DNA from: VAZQ01 sp963753575
GTDB taxonomy: Bacteria; Pseudomonadota; Alphaproteobacteria; Rhizobiales; Xanthobacteraceae
Assembly: GCA_963753575.1 (NCBI GenBank)
Contig: CAVWCR010000003.1
Coordinates: 2,542,001 to 2,606,000 of the forward strand
Reading direction: 5' to 3'
DNA length: 64,000 bases
This document shows, one piece after another, positions 25,805 to 34,978 of the stretch. The translations under genes were made by a program, and so were the position numbers. The notes beneath the pieces are model-generated. The model saw only the letters and a program-made list of their open reading frames with translations, made no database searches and was not told where the DNA came from. Numbering within the stretch: the stretch's first letter is position 1; each line of letters begins with the position of its first letter.

Positions 25805-26169
25805 CTAAGGCCTCCCCGTATTGCCAGCCAGTCGCCGAAACTTCAGTGTGAATTATCGAGGTTGCATCTGCAAGAGCGCAATCCAAGCAGCACACAACTG
25901 GGTTTCCGGCTTGGGCTAACCGAATACCGAAGTTGGCGGGCGACGGATCGCGCGGTGAGCTCGGCGGCTTCGTTGGCCCGGCCCTCCTGGCCTCTGCCGC
26001 CCCACGCCTGGCGCGAGATCAGCGTGGTTAAGGCCGACGAGGTCGCTGCCCGAGACCGTGCACCATGCCGAGGAGACCGGCACGCCCGGTTGATCAAGAG
26101 TGTGGGCCGCTGCGCAGCGCCTGCGGCGCCGTAGACAGCAGAGTGCCCCCTGACTAGATTTCGCCCGCA
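25805..26169. other. Intergenic region with no supported gene
   Basis: These 365 bp between mscL and the PrpD-like gene have open frames on both strands (for example a minus frame with SRQAWGGRGQEGRANEA near 25980) but no start signal, family match or codon pattern that I trust. The part 25950-26150 is GC-rich and may be a decayed gene or a dispersed intergenic sequence. Confidence 0.5.
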
Positions 26170-27576
26170 ATGACAGCCCATGCCAGCACCGACAACATCC
26201 ACACCCGCAGGATCGCTGGTTTCGTCTCGGGGCTTGGCTTCGAGCAGATCCCGGAGAATGTGCGCGAACGCGCCAAGCTCCTGATGCTCGACTCGCTCGG
26301 CTGCGCGATCTATGGCGCCCGGCTCGAATGGTGCCGCATCCTGCAGCAGACCTTCGGCGATCTTGACGCCTCGCGCACCACCTCGATCTGGGGCACCGCG
26401 CAGAAGTTGTCATCGACCAACGCGGCGCTGATCAACGGCACGCAGGTGCAGGGCTTCGAGCTCGACGACGTGCACCGCGACGGCGTCCTGCATTGCGGCG
26501 CAGTCACGCTACCGGCGCTTGTCGCCATCGCTGAAAGCCACAGACCGATGAGCGGCCGCGAGTTCCTAGCCGCCGCAATCGCCGGCTATGAGATCGGTCC
26601 GCGCGTCGGCCGCTGCATGGGCCAGGAGCACATCGGCCAGGGCTGGCACTCGGGCGCGACCGTCGGCGTGTTCTCGGCCGCCGCCGGCGCCGCGCGCGGC
26701 CTCAAGCTTGACACCGAAAAGACCGTGCACGCGCTCGGGATCGCCGGCACGCAGGCGGCGGGCCTGATGGCGGCGCAATACGGCGCCATGGTCAAGCGCA
26801 TGCATGCCGGCCGCTCTTCGCAGAGCGGGCTCTACGGTGCACTGCTCGCCAAAGCAGGCTTCACCGGCATCCGCGACGTGTTCGAAGCGCCTTACGGGGG
26901 GTTCTGCACCACGTTCTCGCGTTCGACTGACCGTTTCAATCTCGATGCACTCAGTGCTGGGCTCGGCAGCGAGTGGGAGACGATGCGGGTCGCGCTCAAG
27001 TTCTATTCCTGTGTCGGCAGCAACCACACCACGCTCGACGCCATTCGCGACATCCGCAAGCGACGCCCCTTTACGCTCGATGAGCTCGACCGCATCGTGG
27101 TTAACGGCTCGCGCGTCACCGTCGATCACGTCGGCTGGCCCTACAAGCCCGAGGGGCTTACCTCCGCGCAGCTCAACCTGCCCTATTGCGTGGCGACCCT
27201 CCTCCTCGAAGACGACGTGTTCGTCGACCAGTTCAGCGAGGCTTCAGTCGACGACCCCGCCCGCATGGCGCTCTCCAAGCAGGTCGAGGTCATCGAGGAC
27301 CCCACGATCACGGCGCGCGGGGCGCGCTTCCGGCATATGGTGCGGGTCGACGTACATCTGCGCGACGGCTCGGTGCACAGCGAAACGCGGGAAGCACCGC
27401 GCGGCAGCGAGCATTCGTTCGCGCCGGCGGGCGACATTGTCGAGAAATTCCGCAAGCTCAGTCGCACCGCGATGCCGAAGAGCCAACAAGACGCGCTGAC
27501 CGAGGCAATGCTCCACGTCGAGGCCCTGGAGGACATGCGCGAGCTTATCCAGCTCCTCTCGATTCCCACTGTTTGA
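26170..27576 (+). CDS. MmgE/PrpD family protein
   Basis: The 468-residue protein belongs to the MmgE/PrpD family, which includes 2-methylcitrate dehydratase and cis-aconitate decarboxylase-like enzymes. Traits are LLMLDSLGCAIYGARLEW, a NGTQVQGFELDDVHRDGVLHCG segment holding the active-site Asp/His residues, GIAGTQAAGLM, MVKRMHAGRSSQSG and FYSCVGSNHTTLD. No prpB or prpC neighbours exist, so a true methylcitrate cycle role is not supported; many paralogues in soil bacteria have unknown dehydratase or isomerase activity. Confidence 0.88.
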   Translation: MTAHASTDNIHTRRIAGFVSGLGFEQIPENVRERAKLLMLDSLGCAIYGARLEWCRILQQTFGDLDASRTTSIWGTAQKLSSTNAALINGTQVQGFELDDVHRDGVLHCGAVTLPALVAIAESHRPMSGREFLAAAIAGYEIGPRVGRCMGQEHIGQGWHSGATVGVFSAAAGAARGLKLDTEKTVHALGIAGTQAAGLMAAQYGAMVKRMHAGRSSQSGLYGALLAKAGFTGIRDVFEAPYGGFCTTFSRSTDRFNLDALSAGLGSEWETMRVALKFYSCVGSNHTTLDAIRDIRKRRPFTLDELDRIVVNGSRVTVDHVGWPYKPEGLTSAQLNLPYCVATLLLEDDVFVDQFSEASVDDPARMALSKQVEVIEDPTITARGARFRHMVRVDVHLRDGSVHSETREAPRGSEHSFAPAGDIVEKFRKLSRTAMPKSQQDALTEAMLHVEALEDMRELIQLLSIPTV

Positions 27577-27702
27577 CGCACGTCAAAGGCCTCCTCGCCT
27601 CAAATCCGCTATCATTCGCCCCAATCTTGGGCGAGAGCATCATAGCAAGATCGCGTTAAAGTTGCGCGGCCTGCCAACCCAATGACAGGGGAGAAAATAG
27701 CC

Positions 27703-29016
27703 ATGGCTCAAACAGCAAGGATCGTGTCGATCGCAGCCTTGCGGCGCCGCTTCCCGGCCGTGCTGGCCGCTTTCGCGCTGCTGACGGTCGGCCCTGGCGG
27801 CGAGTTCAAATCGTTCGCTCAGGACCAGGCAGACCCTCAATCTGTCGCCCAGCCTCAACTGACTGCCGAGCAGATCAACCAACTGGTCGCTCCGATCGCG
27901 CTCTATCCCGACAATCTGCTCGGCCAGATCCTCACGGCGTCCACCTATCCGCTCGAAGTGGTGGTGGCGGCGCGCTGGTCGGCGTCCAACAAGAACGTGA
28001 CCGGACAGGCGCTCGAAGACGCCATGCAGCTGCAGAGCTGGGACCCGAGCGTGAAGGCGCTCGCCGCGGTACCGCAAGTGCTGCTGATGATGAGCGAGAA
28101 GCTCGAATGGACCCAGCAGCTCGGCACCGCCTACCTGGTGCAACCCGATGACATCGCGGCCGCGGTGCAGATCCTGCGCGCCCGCGCCGACGCCAACGGC
28201 AACCTCAAGGGCAACGACAAGGTCAAGGTGCGCCGCGTGGCGGCGCCACCGCCGCCGGCACACCTCGTCGTGGTCGATCCGCTGCCGCCCGAATACATCG
28301 TGATCGAGCCCTATGAGCCGGACTATCTCTTCGTGCCGGTCTACGATCCGTGGGTGGTGTACGGCGTGTGGCCCTATCCGACATGGCGGCCGTTCTACTG
28401 GTACCCGCCGGGCTACGTCGCGGTCGGCATCATCGGGTTCGGCGCGCCGATCCTAGTCGGTGCAGCCTTGTGGGCGAACTACAATTGGCACTCGCGCCGG
28501 GTCGGCATCAACGTCGTCAATTACAACAAGTTCAACCACGCCCACCTCGCCAACATACCGGCGAACCAGTCGTGGAAGTACAATGCGGCGAAGAACGCCG
28601 GCCAGCAGAAGAAGCTCGGAAATTTCAATCCAAAGGCGAAGACGTTCACGGGCCAAAAGTTCCTGAACAACAAGACCAACATCGGGAAGCAGAAGGGCAT
28701 TACGACATTCAACAACCCGAACGGCGGCGTGGGTGGAAAGAACCTCAAGAGCAAGAAGAGCTTCAACCCTCAAAAGAGCGTCAACATCCAGAGGAACACG
28801 ATAACCAAAAAGAAGACGACATTCCAAAAGAGCACGACGTTCCAAAAGAAGAGCACCACGACGTTCCGCAAGCAGAATATCGGAGGAACCAAGAAATTTA
28901 GCGTTCAAAAAAACAAGGGCGTGACCTTCAACAGGAATACAAATAGCGGCTTCAAGCAAAACAAGACCTTCAAGCCGAATGTGAGCAGGCAGAATGTTCA
29001 TCAAAAAAAGAGGTAA
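27703..29016 (+). CDS. DUF3300 domain-containing exported protein with Lys/Asn/Thr/Phe-rich tail
   Basis: The 437-residue protein has an N-terminal hydrophobic leader (RFPAVLAAFALLTVG). The DUF3300 part includes QINQLVAPIALYPDNLLGQI, LTASTYPLEVVVAARW, ALAAVPQVLLMMSEKLEW and VYDPWVVYGVWPYP, followed by a Trp/Tyr/Pro-rich hydrophobic stretch that may insert into a membrane. The last 170 residues are repetitive and basic (FQKSTTFQKKSTTTFRKQ). DUF3300 function is unknown. An AGGGGAG ribosome-binding site before ATG 27703 sets the start. A hairpin follows the stop. Confidence 0.88.
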   Translation: MAQTARIVSIAALRRRFPAVLAAFALLTVGPGGEFKSFAQDQADPQSVAQPQLTAEQINQLVAPIALYPDNLLGQILTASTYPLEVVVAARWSASNKNVTGQALEDAMQLQSWDPSVKALAAVPQVLLMMSEKLEWTQQLGTAYLVQPDDIAAAVQILRARADANGNLKGNDKVKVRRVAAPPPPAHLVVVDPLPPEYIVIEPYEPDYLFVPVYDPWVVYGVWPYPTWRPFYWYPPGYVAVGIIGFGAPILVGAALWANYNWHSRRVGINVVNYNKFNHAHLANIPANQSWKYNAAKNAGQQKKLGNFNPKAKTFTGQKFLNNKTNIGKQKGITTFNNPNGGVGGKNLKSKKSFNPQKSVNIQRNTITKKKTTFQKSTTFQKKSTTTFRKQNIGGTKKFSVQKNKGVTFNRNTNSGFKQNKTFKPNVSRQNVHQKKR

Positions 29017-29035
29017 TCAACGCTCATCATGATCG

Positions 29036-29057
29036 ACGCTCGCTCCTGGGCGAGCGT
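29036..29057 (+). terminator. Hairpin after the DUF3300 gene
   Basis: A perfect 8-bp stem ACGCTCGC/GCGAGCGT with loop TCCTGG lies 20 bp past the stop codon. No T run follows, so this may be a Rho-dependent or weak terminator, or an mRNA-stabilising hairpin. Confidence 0.45.
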
Positions 29058-29344
29058 GGAGCGACCGTAGCGCAACATTTGCTGCGCCCGGTCGGTTGGC
29101 ATTGAGTGCGTCGTTCAAGCGCACTCATGCCATGCAATTTGATTCAAATCTTATGAATTGGCGTGAGTGAAACTTATCGGTTCTGAGCGCAAAAGCATGG
29201 CGACGGGTCGGGGCGCATCCGCGATGGCGCCCGCACGGTTCGGATCAAGCCCATGCCAGCCACGCACGAGTCCTTGTCGATCAATGGTACGTCGCAGCCG
29301 TGCTGGAAGCGGGTCGTCCGGCAGGATCGCCGGCCCCGCGTGTC
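29058..29344. other. Intergenic region before the 194-residue hypothetical gene
   Basis: With the terminator hairpin this makes a 328-bp gene-free gap. An AT-rich patch at 29130-29180 (CAATTTGATTCAAATCTTATGAATT) could hold a promoter for the downstream gene. I see no other structure. Confidence 0.45.
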
Positions 29345-29929
29345 ATGACACCGCCCCTCCCATCGCCGCCCGCCGGCAGCGGTTCGTTAACCCTGATCGG
29401 AGCCGAGCTGCAACGAGAGGAAGAGGGCCTGCGCCTGGTTCGGCAGCTGAAAGCCGGCCTCCTCAAGCTGAGCTCGGCGCTGCACGCAGCGCTCGACGGC
29501 CACACCGAAGAGCTCGCGACCGCGTCGAAGCCCATGACTACCGCGATCTTCATGGGCCTGCTCAGCCTGGCGTCACTGCGCCTGCGGCGCGCCGAAAAGG
29601 CGCGCGATCCGCTCTACGAGATCGGTACTGCGGTGAAGAGCCTTGATCTGAGGCATCTGGACGATCCCCACGCCGTCGCCGATGCGCTGACGCGAATCGA
29701 AGGCGTGATCGATCGCTGCAATGCGCTGGCCGCAGATTTTTGCTGGGACGGACGCCAGGGCGGCACGGCCAATCCGTTATCGAAGGCCGTGGACGCCTTG
29801 CTCGGCTCGACGCCCGCGGCGCCACACTCAGGCGCAGATGCCCTGCACCTTGCCAGGACGGTCGCCGAGGGCCTACGTGGCTCGGCCGGATCGATCGGGG
29901 CCGGTCAGCACCTGTCCGCCGAGGCCTGA
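29345..29929 (+). CDS. Hypothetical protein
   Basis: The 194-residue frame has codon use like its neighbours but no family I recognise. It starts with a Pro/Ser-rich segment, then a mostly helical region (AELQREEEGLRLVRQLKAG, KLSSALHAALDGHTEELAT), a moderately hydrophobic stretch MTTAIFMGLLSLASLRL and a Gly/Ala-rich end. No good ribosome-binding site precedes ATG 29345, and an upstream in-frame start at 29300 is possible. Compare with possible regulators of unknown type; evidence is coding pattern only. Confidence 0.5.
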   Translation: MTPPLPSPPAGSGSLTLIGAELQREEEGLRLVRQLKAGLLKLSSALHAALDGHTEELATASKPMTTAIFMGLLSLASLRLRRAEKARDPLYEIGTAVKSLDLRHLDDPHAVADALTRIEGVIDRCNALAADFCWDGRQGGTANPLSKAVDALLGSTPAAPHSGADALHLARTVAEGLRGSAGSIGAGQHLSAEA

Positions 29930-30851
29930 CATCGATTGCCCCTTTGGCGGCCCGCCGCTGCTTTCATCCGCCCGCTATTTCACCACACAAGAAAATATGT
30001 TGACCTCAGGTGAATTATCCCCCATATTGCGGACATCCTGTTCCATGTTCGAGGGGCGCCTTCCGGAGGCGTTCGCAAGGCGGGGAACGGGAGCGGCACC
30101 CGCGAGCGGGGTGATGACGCAAGCCCCGTCCCCGGGCGGTACTCGGGCAGCCTCGTCGGCCACTATGGAGCCGGCCCGGTCCGACCACCGTCAAAGGCGA
30201 TAAGCCAAGATGCCGCGTTGGCGCGCCGAGAGGCGCGGGTGCACCACTGTACACACCACAGTCGTGCACCATGGTCCGGCCGCAGCCGGACATCGCTCGG
30301 AGCAATCCGGGCACTGCGCCTTGTCGGCGCGCCATCCCCCTCGATTGAGGGGCGGTGAGAAAAGCGGAAGACGGGCGAACCCCCGCGCCCAAGCAAAGCA
30401 ACAGGGGACGATCTCATTGTGACTTGAACGCGCGCTGAGTAAAGCCGCGAGCTATTTGAAACGTGAACAGGTGAATACCGCGGGCGCAAAGCGCGATGAT
30501 CACGCGTGCGCATTCACATTCTCCGCTCCTCCCCGCGAACAGAAGCGAGGACCCAGAACTCTCGGAGATCGGAATGCGCGGCTCCGGGAACGAGTCATAC
30601 AGATTTTTGCCAAAACGAAGCCACCGCAACGAAAACGCCTTTTGTGCCAACGACATCACGCGCTTTTTGGCGACCTGCAAGCGGCCCGGACATGCGCGGC
30701 GAGCGACGCGCATGTCGCAGCTTTTTGACAAGACGAACCCAAGAAACCTGTCCGGTCTTGCAACGCCATGCCGCGCCGCCGAGCCCGCTTGGAAAATCCA
30801 GCCTCACACCCCATAATCGGCCCTAAAAGAACTATTGCCCAGGAGCGACCC
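29930..30851. other. 922-bp gene-free region
   Basis: No frame here has convincing start, codon bias or family motifs, and several overlapping short frames on both strands share no preference. The part 30222-30352 holds five successive hairpins. The part 30560-30760 is AT-richer. The final 40 bp carry the AGGAGCG ribosome-binding site of the dioxygenase gene. It may contain a structured RNA or a dispersed repeat. Confidence 0.6.
30222..30352. ncRNA. Candidate structured RNA or repeat: five consecutive hairpins
   Basis: Stems in order: CGCGCC/GGCGCG (30222-30237); GGTGCACCACTGT with its complement, one mismatch, seven-base loop (30238-30270); GTCCGGC/GCCGGAC (30274-30291); GCGCC/GGCGC (30316-30330); CCCCTC/GAGGGG (30337-30352). 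Loops are short. The density is striking, but similar sequence recurs, as I recall, in Bradyrhizobium-type genomes, so a dispersed repeat is the main alternative. Strand is unknown. Confidence 0.4.
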
Positions 30852-31721
30852 ATGAACATCAATGTTGCCGCCGACAAGACAACCGCCGACAAGGCCCCGT
30901 TCGAAGTCGAGCGGTTGGGCGCGCGGCTGGGTGCGGAAATTCATGGGCTCGACCTCAAGCAGGACCTCGATCCGGCTACTTTCCAAGCGCTCGAAACCGC
31001 CCTGGTCGAGCACAAGGTCATCATCCTGCGCGACCAGCATCTGTCGACCGAGCAGCATGTGGCGATCAGCCGGCATTTCGGCGAGCTTGAAGTCCATCCG
31101 ATGCGGCCACAGGGCGAATTTCCCGAGATCCTCGTGCTCGACAATCACAAGGACAATCCGGTGCTGTCGACCGACGTCTGGCACAGCGACACGACGTTCC
31201 GGAAGAGACCCACAAAGTACACGATCCTGCGCTGCCAGATCATGCCAAAGGTCGGCGGCGATACGCTGTGGGCCGACATGGAGGCGGCTTACGAGGGCTT
31301 GAGCGACGTGTTCAAGGGCATGATCAGCGGGCTACGCGCCGTGCACGACTTCAAGAACTTCCGCGCGCTGTTCACGAGGTCGGAGGAAGATCAGGCGAAG
31401 CTGCGCAAGATGGAGGAGATGTTCCCCAATCCATCGCATCCGGTCGTGCGCACCCATCCGGTGACCGGGCGCAAGTCGATCTACGTCAACCCGCAGTTCA
31501 CGCTCCACATCGAGGGCATGGAGCCGATGGAGAGCCAGGCGATCCTCAGCGTTCTATTTGCGCAGTCGCTGGTGCCCGAATATCAGTTCCGCGTGCGCTG
31601 GACGCCGGGCGCGATCGTGTTCTGGGACAATCAGTCAACGCAGCACTACGCCGCCAACGACTATTATCCGGAGCGCCGCCGCATGGAGCGCACCGCGATC
31701 ATGGGCGATGCGCCGTTCTGA
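30852..31721 (+). CDS. TauD/TfdA family Fe(II)/2-oxoglutarate dioxygenase
   Basis: The 289-residue enzyme couples 2-oxoglutarate decarboxylation to hydroxylation of a small acid or sulfonate. It has the HxD ligand pair in VWHSDTTFRKRP, substrate/cofactor loop KVGGDTLWADMEAAYEGL, distal His in STQHYAANDY and the 2OG-binding Arg in RRRMERTAIMGD. Start ATG 30852 follows an AGGAGCG site. It stands alone, so the substrate (taurine, aryloxy acid or other) is not indicated. Confidence 0.92.
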   Translation: MNINVAADKTTADKAPFEVERLGARLGAEIHGLDLKQDLDPATFQALETALVEHKVIILRDQHLSTEQHVAISRHFGELEVHPMRPQGEFPEILVLDNHKDNPVLSTDVWHSDTTFRKRPTKYTILRCQIMPKVGGDTLWADMEAAYEGLSDVFKGMISGLRAVHDFKNFRALFTRSEEDQAKLRKMEEMFPNPSHPVVRTHPVTGRKSIYVNPQFTLHIEGMEPMESQAILSVLFAQSLVPEYQFRVRWTPGAIVFWDNQSTQHYAANDYYPERRRMERTAIMGDAPF

Positions 31722-31743
31722 TCTGGACAAGCCGCATTGCTGT

Positions 31744-31855
31744 TCGTCCCCGCGCAAGCGACGCGAAAGCGGGAAGCCATACGCCGTGTCCTCACGATGT
31801 GGCACGGCGGAGTGAGAAGCTAGAAAGCGCAGCGATTATGGGTCCCCGCCTGCGT
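31744..31855. repeat. Degenerate copy of a CGTCCCCGCG intergenic repeat
   Basis: TCGTCCCCGCGCAAGCGACG near 31745 and TATGGGTCCCCGCCTGCGTG near 31838 resemble the two ends of the element at 17431, with a GCCATACGCCGTG segment between. The ends no longer pair well, so this looks like a decayed copy. Confidence 0.5.
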
Positions 31856-31899
31856 GCAGACCACAGGCCGAAGTTTGCGGTCAGCGGCCGATCAGCCAA

Positions 31900-31944
31900 C
31901 GGCTGATCCGTCATCGGCTGATCCGTCATCGGCTGATCGGTCAG
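31900..31944. repeat. Three 15-bp tandem repeats at the end of a tctC-like gene
   Basis: The unit CGGCTGATCCGTCAT occurs at 31900 and 31915, and a divergent third copy at 31930. CCGATCAGCC at 31888-31897 is the inverted complement of GGCTGATCGG at 31931-31940. The array runs into the stop codon of the substrate-binding gene. Confidence 0.7.
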
Positions 31945-32972
31945 CGACCGATTGCCGCCTTCGCCTTGCGAAAGACTTCAGGCGGGAACGCTGCGAAGTG
32001 CTTGAGCAGGTTCTCAACTTCGGCAGGCGTCGCCGGATCGATGTCGAGACCAACTTTATTGGCCTCGGCGAGGAATCCCTTGTCCTTCACGGTGGCGGCG
32101 AGAGCGCCGCGCAACGCTTGCAGGCGGTCGGCGGGAATGCCGGGCGGACCGGCCAGCGGCCGTCCGAGCAGGAGCTGCCCGAAATGGACGTCGAGCACGG
32201 CGCGATCTTCGTCGGTCTTGGCATGGTCGAACACGCTCGGCACCTCGCCGAACTCGCTCGATTTCTTGTTGCCCATCTGGATCACGATCTTCAGCCGGCC
32301 GACCTTCACGTCCTCGGCGAACGACGACTTGATGGAGGAACCGAACAAGCCGCAGGTGCCATTCACTTCGCCCCGCTGCATGGCGAGATTGATATCGCGC
32401 GTCCCCGCGTAGCCCTGAATGACGCGGATGTTGGCGTGCAGCACGTTCTTGAGCACCATCGGGTGCTGGAACGTGATCGCCGCCACCGCGCCACCGCCGA
32501 AGATCGACGGCTTGGTGAGCATCTCGTTGAACGTCGCCGGAACGCCTTGCGACTGCCAGACGCCGCAATAGGCGACATCGTTGGACAGGCTGCCGATCCA
32601 GCTGAATTTCGTGTTCTCGAACTGCGCCGACTTGTTGCCGAGAAGCGGTTCCATCGCGGCCGAGGAGGCGAACATCGCGAGCGACAGCCCGTCCGGCGTG
32701 GCCTTGTTGTAAATGTAGTTGGCGGCGTTGAGCGACCCGGCGCCCGGCATGTTCGAGGCGACCACCGACGGCTGGCCGGGAACAAACCGGCCGAAATGCC
32801 GCGCCAGCACCCGTACGTAGGTGTCATAGCCGCCGCCGGGCGGGAAGCCCGCGATCAGCGTCAGGGTCTTGCCCTTATAGAAGTCCGCGACCGCATCTGA
32901 ATGTGCCGGAACCGTGGCAGCGAGCAGACATTGCGCAGCGACAACTGCACGGGGAAGCATCCGTTCGACCAA
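31941..32972 (-). CDS. TctC/Bug family tripartite tricarboxylate transporter substrate-binding protein
   Basis: The 343-residue protein has a short leader and a mature Bug fold: DFYKGKTLTLIAGFPPGGGYDT, a family N-terminus, NMPGAGSLNAANYIYN and GLDIDPATPAEV near the end. The TTG at 32972 has GGAGG six bases upstream, while the first ATG at 32960 would be 18 bases away, so TTG is the better start. No TctA or TctB gene is next to it; orphan Bug proteins are common in this group. Ligands are usually carboxylates. Confidence 0.85.
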   Translation of the reverse strand: MVERMLPRAVVAAQCLLAATVPAHSDAVADFYKGKTLTLIAGFPPGGGYDTYVRVLARHFGRFVPGQPSVVASNMPGAGSLNAANYIYNKATPDGLSLAMFASSAAMEPLLGNKSAQFENTKFSWIGSLSNDVAYCGVWQSQGVPATFNEMLTKPSIFGGGAVAAITFQHPMVLKNVLHANIRVIQGYAGTRDINLAMQRGEVNGTCGLFGSSIKSSFAEDVKVGRLKIVIQMGNKKSSEFGEVPSVFDHAKTDEDRAVLDVHFGQLLLGRPLAGPPGIPADRLQALRGALAATVKDKGFLAEANKVGLDIDPATPAEVENLLKHFAAFPPEVFRKAKAAIGR

Positions 32973-33051
32973 GTCTTTCCTCCATCCGGCCTACCATACC
33001 CCTTCCCCATGCCCGCGCTTATAGCGTGGCTGAGAGGTATCGCCAATGTGA

Positions 33052-33780
33052 TTAATCAATCAACGATTCGTCACAGCCCGCCTGCCGCGCCCAGTATTCC
33101 CAGCCGCGGCGCATGGCATTCAATTCCGGATCGATCGCGAGCCGCGCGGCCGACTCTCCGGCCGAAATGTTCTTGATCCGGCCAAGCGGCGTGGCGTCCA
33201 TGATCGCACGCCCGCAGCGCGGAATATAAGCCGACAGCCGCACCAGGTCGTTGAGCGTGCGGCCGGTCACGATGAAACCCGAGCCACGCAGCAGGGCGAC
33301 GCGGTGCTTGCCCAGGCAGCGCGCCAGGTCGCGGCCCTGCTCCAGCGTCGAGACTTGCAGGTCGGTCGCGTTGCCGAACCGCTTGGCAATATCCCAGACC
33401 GGAACGCGCTGGCCAATGTCGCCGACCGAGGCGATGACGGCGCGCAGCGGCGTCTGGGTGATGCCGAACGGCAGGATGTCCTCGGGGGCGGCATGCAGCA
33501 GGGCGCTCACATCTGCCCGCGCCGCGTAGACGGCGGCATGGATGAAGCGCTCCGGCGGCAGCTCGGGGACGTTGCTGGCGAGCGGTTCGCCATCGCTCCC
33601 GAATTCAACGATGTCGGCAAGCTCGACACTGCCGGGGCTCACCGGCCGCGCGAGGAAGAACCGCCCGCGATCGGAAGGGTGACGAACACTGATCTCGCCG
33701 AACGCATCGACGATACCGAGGTTCGCCAGGATGCGATTGGCGATCACCAGATCCTTTATTGTGCGGGAGACGTTGGCCAT
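33052..33780 (-). CDS. Class II aldolase/adducin family protein with degenerate metal site
   Basis: The 242-residue protein aligns over its length with soil-bacterial class II aldolase/adducin proteins: DLVIANRILANLGIVDAFGE, ISVRHPSDRGRFFLARPVS, IHAAVYAARADV and VPVWDIAKRFG. The zinc-ligand motifs are changed. Where relatives have HSHAPE, this one has LHAAPE; where they have RGHG it has RGSG; and FGHVSVR is FGEISVR. Only the Glu before FIHAAVY remains. It is thus probably not a normal zinc aldolase. It is divergent from the Gfo/Idh/MocA gene. Confidence 0.82.
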   Translation of the reverse strand: MANVSRTIKDLVIANRILANLGIVDAFGEISVRHPSDRGRFFLARPVSPGSVELADIVEFGSDGEPLASNVPELPPERFIHAAVYAARADVSALLHAAPEDILPFGITQTPLRAVIASVGDIGQRVPVWDIAKRFGNATDLQVSTLEQGRDLARCLGKHRVALLRGSGFIVTGRTLNDLVRLSAYIPRCGRAIMDATPLGRIKNISAGESAARLAIDPELNAMRRGWEYWARQAGCDESLID

Positions 33781-33886
33781 GGAGCACCGATATGCCGGAC
33801 AACCAAGCCTAGTTACAGCACGGCAAGCTGGCAATTTTTCCGCTGCTGCGCTAATGGGTTGTGGCCAGTCGGGAGCATGAGTGCGC

Positions 33887-34978
33887 ATGACATCAAACCA
33901 GGTCAAAGTCGGAATCGTCGGGCTCGGCCGCTGGGCCAAGGTGCTGACCCGCGCGGCCCAGCAGTCGAATGCGTTAAGGATCGTATCAGGCTTCAGCCGG
34001 TCCGAGGACAAGCGGGCCTCGTTCCAGCAGGAATTCGGGGTCGCTCCGGCGCCCGACCTCGCCACCATGCTGGCCGATCCGCAGATCGAGGGCGTCATCC
34101 TCACCGTCCCGAACGAGCAGCACCTGCCGGTCGCGCGCGAGGTCGCGAAGGCCCGCAAGCACGTCTACACCGAGAAGCCGATCGCCAGTTCGCTCGAAGA
34201 AGGCTTGGAGATCGAGGCGCTGGAGAAGACCTATGGCGTCACGGTTACCGTCGGCCACAGCGCCCGGCTGATGGCCGGCATTCGCAAGATCCGCGAGGCG
34301 ATCGACGCCGGTGAGCTTGGCCGCGTCGCCTTCATCGAGGCCAACTTTTCCAACGAGCGGGCGCTCGAGCTCACGCCCAAGATGTGGCGCTGGTACAAGG
34401 ACCGCGCGCCGGGGGGCCCGCTCTCGCAGCTCGCCATCCACCATTTCGACGTCGTGCACTATCTCGGCGGCGAGATCGTCGAAGCCTCCTCGATGGCATC
34501 GAAGCTCTCACCGGTCGGCGCCGAGGTCGACGACCAGTCGATGACGCTCATCCGGTTCGCCGACGGCAAGGTCGGCTATGTGGGCGCGTCCTGGACCTCG
34601 CCCGGCATCTTCTCCGTGCGCGTATTCGGCTCGAAGGGGCTGATGCACTACGAGATCGACTTCGGCACCTGGGATACGCCATCCGAGTTGCACAAGACCT
34701 CGACGCTCTATATCCAGCGCGGCAAGGACGGCTACGCCAAGCGCGAGGAGCTCACGATTCCAGAGAGCGACATGTTCCGCGCCGAGCTCGAGATGTTTGC
34801 CGAGAGCTGCCGCAGCGGCAAGGCGAACGAGCTTTCCGCCCGCAATGGCAATGTCGCGGTCGCGGTGGTCTATGCGGCTTTGCGCTCGATCGAGAGGAAC
34901 GGACAGGCGGTGCGCATCGCGGACGTGATCGCGGAAGCGCATGCGCGCGTCGCGGAAAGGGTAAGCCATGTTGCCTAG
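33887..34978 (+). CDS. Gfo/Idh/MocA family oxidoreductase
   Basis: The 363-residue NAD(P)-dependent dehydrogenase starts with VKVGIVGLGRWAKVLTRAA, a Rossmann loop, and has the family EKPIASSLEEG motif with the catalytic Lys, then RMMAGIRKIREA-like GHSARLMAGIRKI. Typical substrates are sugars, inositols or their derivatives. GTG 33881 or ATG 33887 may start it; GGGAG lies five and eleven bases before them. It opens a plus-strand run with creatininase, cupin, 2-hydroxyacid dehydrogenase and ABC transporter; the next start overlaps its end by 11 bp. Confidence 0.9.
   Translation: MTSNQVKVGIVGLGRWAKVLTRAAQQSNALRIVSGFSRSEDKRASFQQEFGVAPAPDLATMLADPQIEGVILTVPNEQHLPVAREVAKARKHVYTEKPIASSLEEGLEIEALEKTYGVTVTVGHSARLMAGIRKIREAIDAGELGRVAFIEANFSNERALELTPKMWRWYKDRAPGGPLSQLAIHHFDVVHYLGGEIVEASSMASKLSPVGAEVDDQSMTLIRFADGKVGYVGASWTSPGIFSVRVFGSKGLMHYEIDFGTWDTPSELHKTSTLYIQRGKDGYAKREELTIPESDMFRAELEMFAESCRSGKANELSARNGNVAVAVVYAALRSIERNGQAVRIADVIAEAHARVAERVSHVA

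Noticed and set aside
25870..26160. Possible decayed gene on the minus strand
   Set aside because: The frame has no start signal or family match; I could not separate it from GC-rich noise.
31900..31944. Short CRISPR-like array
   Set aside because: The units are contiguous 15-mers without spacers, so it is a tandem repeat.
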